The notes under the pieces were generated by a model that saw only the letters and a program-made list of their open reading frames with translations, had not been told where the DNA came from and ran no database searches. The position numbers and the translations under genes are program-made. This document shows positions 32,140-32,715 of a DNA stretch of 32,715 nt, in pieces. The stretch covers positions 1 to 32,715 of the forward strand of contig SLLL01000123.1 in assembly GCA_007134085.1 (NCBI GenBank). The letters run 5' to 3'. Position 1 is the first letter of the stretch, and each line of letters opens with the position of its first letter. This DNA is from Balneolaceae bacterium. GTDB taxonomy: Bacteria > Bacteroidota > Rhodothermia > Balneolales > Balneolaceae.

Positions 32140-32715
32140 ATGAACGATTGGTTACAATTTGGTGATACGGCTCCACTACCAACGGATCTGCCTACATTGC
32201 TTTTAGGGCTTCTTTTAGCATTTATGTGCGGCCAGCTGCTTGCATGGGTCTATATGTACACCCACAGCGGCCTTTCCTACTCGCGCAACTTTGTTAGTTC
32301 TCTAATCATCATACCCATCACCGTAGCACTTGTGATGATGGTGTTAGATAACAACCTGGTAACCGCCTTCAGTCTTCTCGCTGTTTTTGCTATTGTACGG
32401 TTTAGGAATATTCTTCGGGATACACTCGACACAGTTTACATTCTCTCCCTGATTGTTGTTGGGATGGCGTGCGGTACCCAAAAGTTTACAACAGCTGTTA
32501 TTGGGGTGCTCGTGGCAGCGCTCGCCTTAATTTTTATCTGGTTTACCAACTTTGGTGCCAGGCAGCGATATGACCTAATCTTAAACCTCAGCTGGGCATT
32601 ACCGTTATCAAAACTTGATGATCTTCAAAATTTTCTAAAGCGTCACACGCTGAAAACGAAGCTCGCATCACAGCGATCGGGCGATGGTTCTGAGGATATT
32701 CACCTGTCGTACAGG
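32140..32715 (+). CDS. DUF4956 domain-containing membrane protein (3' partial)
   Basis: The frame is open from ATG 32140 to the window end, giving 192 residues and no stop. About five hydrophobic segments are seen (near 17-40, 51-69, 73-86, 99-113, 117-136), with the conserved FAIVRFRNILRD motif (83-94) on the cytoplasmic side and a soluble C-terminal part beginning near 150. These are marks of DUF4956. It is paired with the upstream VTC-domain gene, and in many bacteria a CotH-like kinase gene is also close by; that would lie beyond this window. The function of DUF4956 is not established; it may anchor or feed the VTC enzyme (inference). Confidence 0.87.
   Translation, partial: MNDWLQFGDTAPLPTDLPTLLLGLLLAFMCGQLLAWVYMYTHSGLSYSRNFVSSLIIIPITVALVMMVLDNNLVTAFSLLAVFAIVRFRNILRDTLDTVYILSLIVVGMACGTQKFTTAVIGVLVAALALIFIWFTNFGARQRYDLILNLSWALPLSKLDDLQNFLKRHTLKTKLASQRSGDGSEDIHLSYR

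Overview
The window reads as an ordinary chromosomal segment of a free-living Gram-negative bacterium, most likely from the Bacteroidota-related Balneolota/Rhodothermota group. Pointers are: several candidate promoters resembling the Bacteroidota -33/-7 type (TTTG / TAnnTTTG) rather than E. coli sigma70; an oversized SecA (1128 aa) with an expanded cross-linking domain; Bacteroidota-style YidC; outer-membrane beta-barrel-like secreted proteins; and tight mixed housekeeping operons. The taxonomic call is an inference from protein flavour; no database search was possible. I see no rRNA, tRNA, CRISPR array, insertion sequence, prophage or integrase. No gap between genes exceeds about 270 bases.

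Layout. 1-3727 (+): the 3' part of a DUF3179 gene, an alpha/beta hydrolase related to hydrolase-OsmC fusion proteins but lacking the OsmC half, an AraC-type regulator, an AhpD-like carboxymuconolactone decarboxylase and a small membrane protein, closed by a terminator. 3980-5539 (+): a COG2509-type FAD-dependent oxidoreductase of unknown function, possibly on a leaderless transcript. 5594-6828 (-): two tandem, translationally coupled secreted paralogues. 6959-11995 (-): the compact operon CCA-adding enzyme - SemiSWEET - ispE - glycogen phosphorylase, ending in a strong terminator. 12132-13130 (-): a sugar nucleotidyltransferase with a left-handed beta-helix, divergent from 13341-15023 (+), a MurF-like ligase with a membrane-embedded N-terminus. 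15048-16145 (-): DNA polymerase IV.

16222-21919 (+): a small GlsB/YeaQ-like membrane protein, a 2'-5' RNA ligase/cyclic phosphodiesterase-like protein, a Glu/Leu-type dehydrogenase, imidazolonepropionase (hutI), a Na+/Ca2+-type antiporter and formimidoylglutamase (hutG). hutI and hutG convert imidazolonepropionate to glutamate, and the dehydrogenase upstream could carry glutamate on to 2-oxoglutarate, so this is a partial histidine-catabolic block with an ion antiporter embedded in it. 22162-25548 (-): secA, divergent from rpmH - rnpA - yidC (25819-28283, +), which together form a protein-export and biogenesis locus. 28362-31202 (+): a solitary PD-(D/E)XK protein of the HsdR N-terminal type, an aminopeptidase P and a DUF308-like membrane protein. 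31371-32715 (+): a VTC-domain protein and a DUF4956 membrane protein cut by the window end.

No clearly new multi-gene system stands out. The items best worth a second look are the hutI-antiporter-hutG interleaving, the membrane-anchored MurF-like ligase, the secreted paralogue pair, the altered SecA tail, the degenerate repeat between hutG and secA, and the hairpin-rich leader upstream of the VTC gene.
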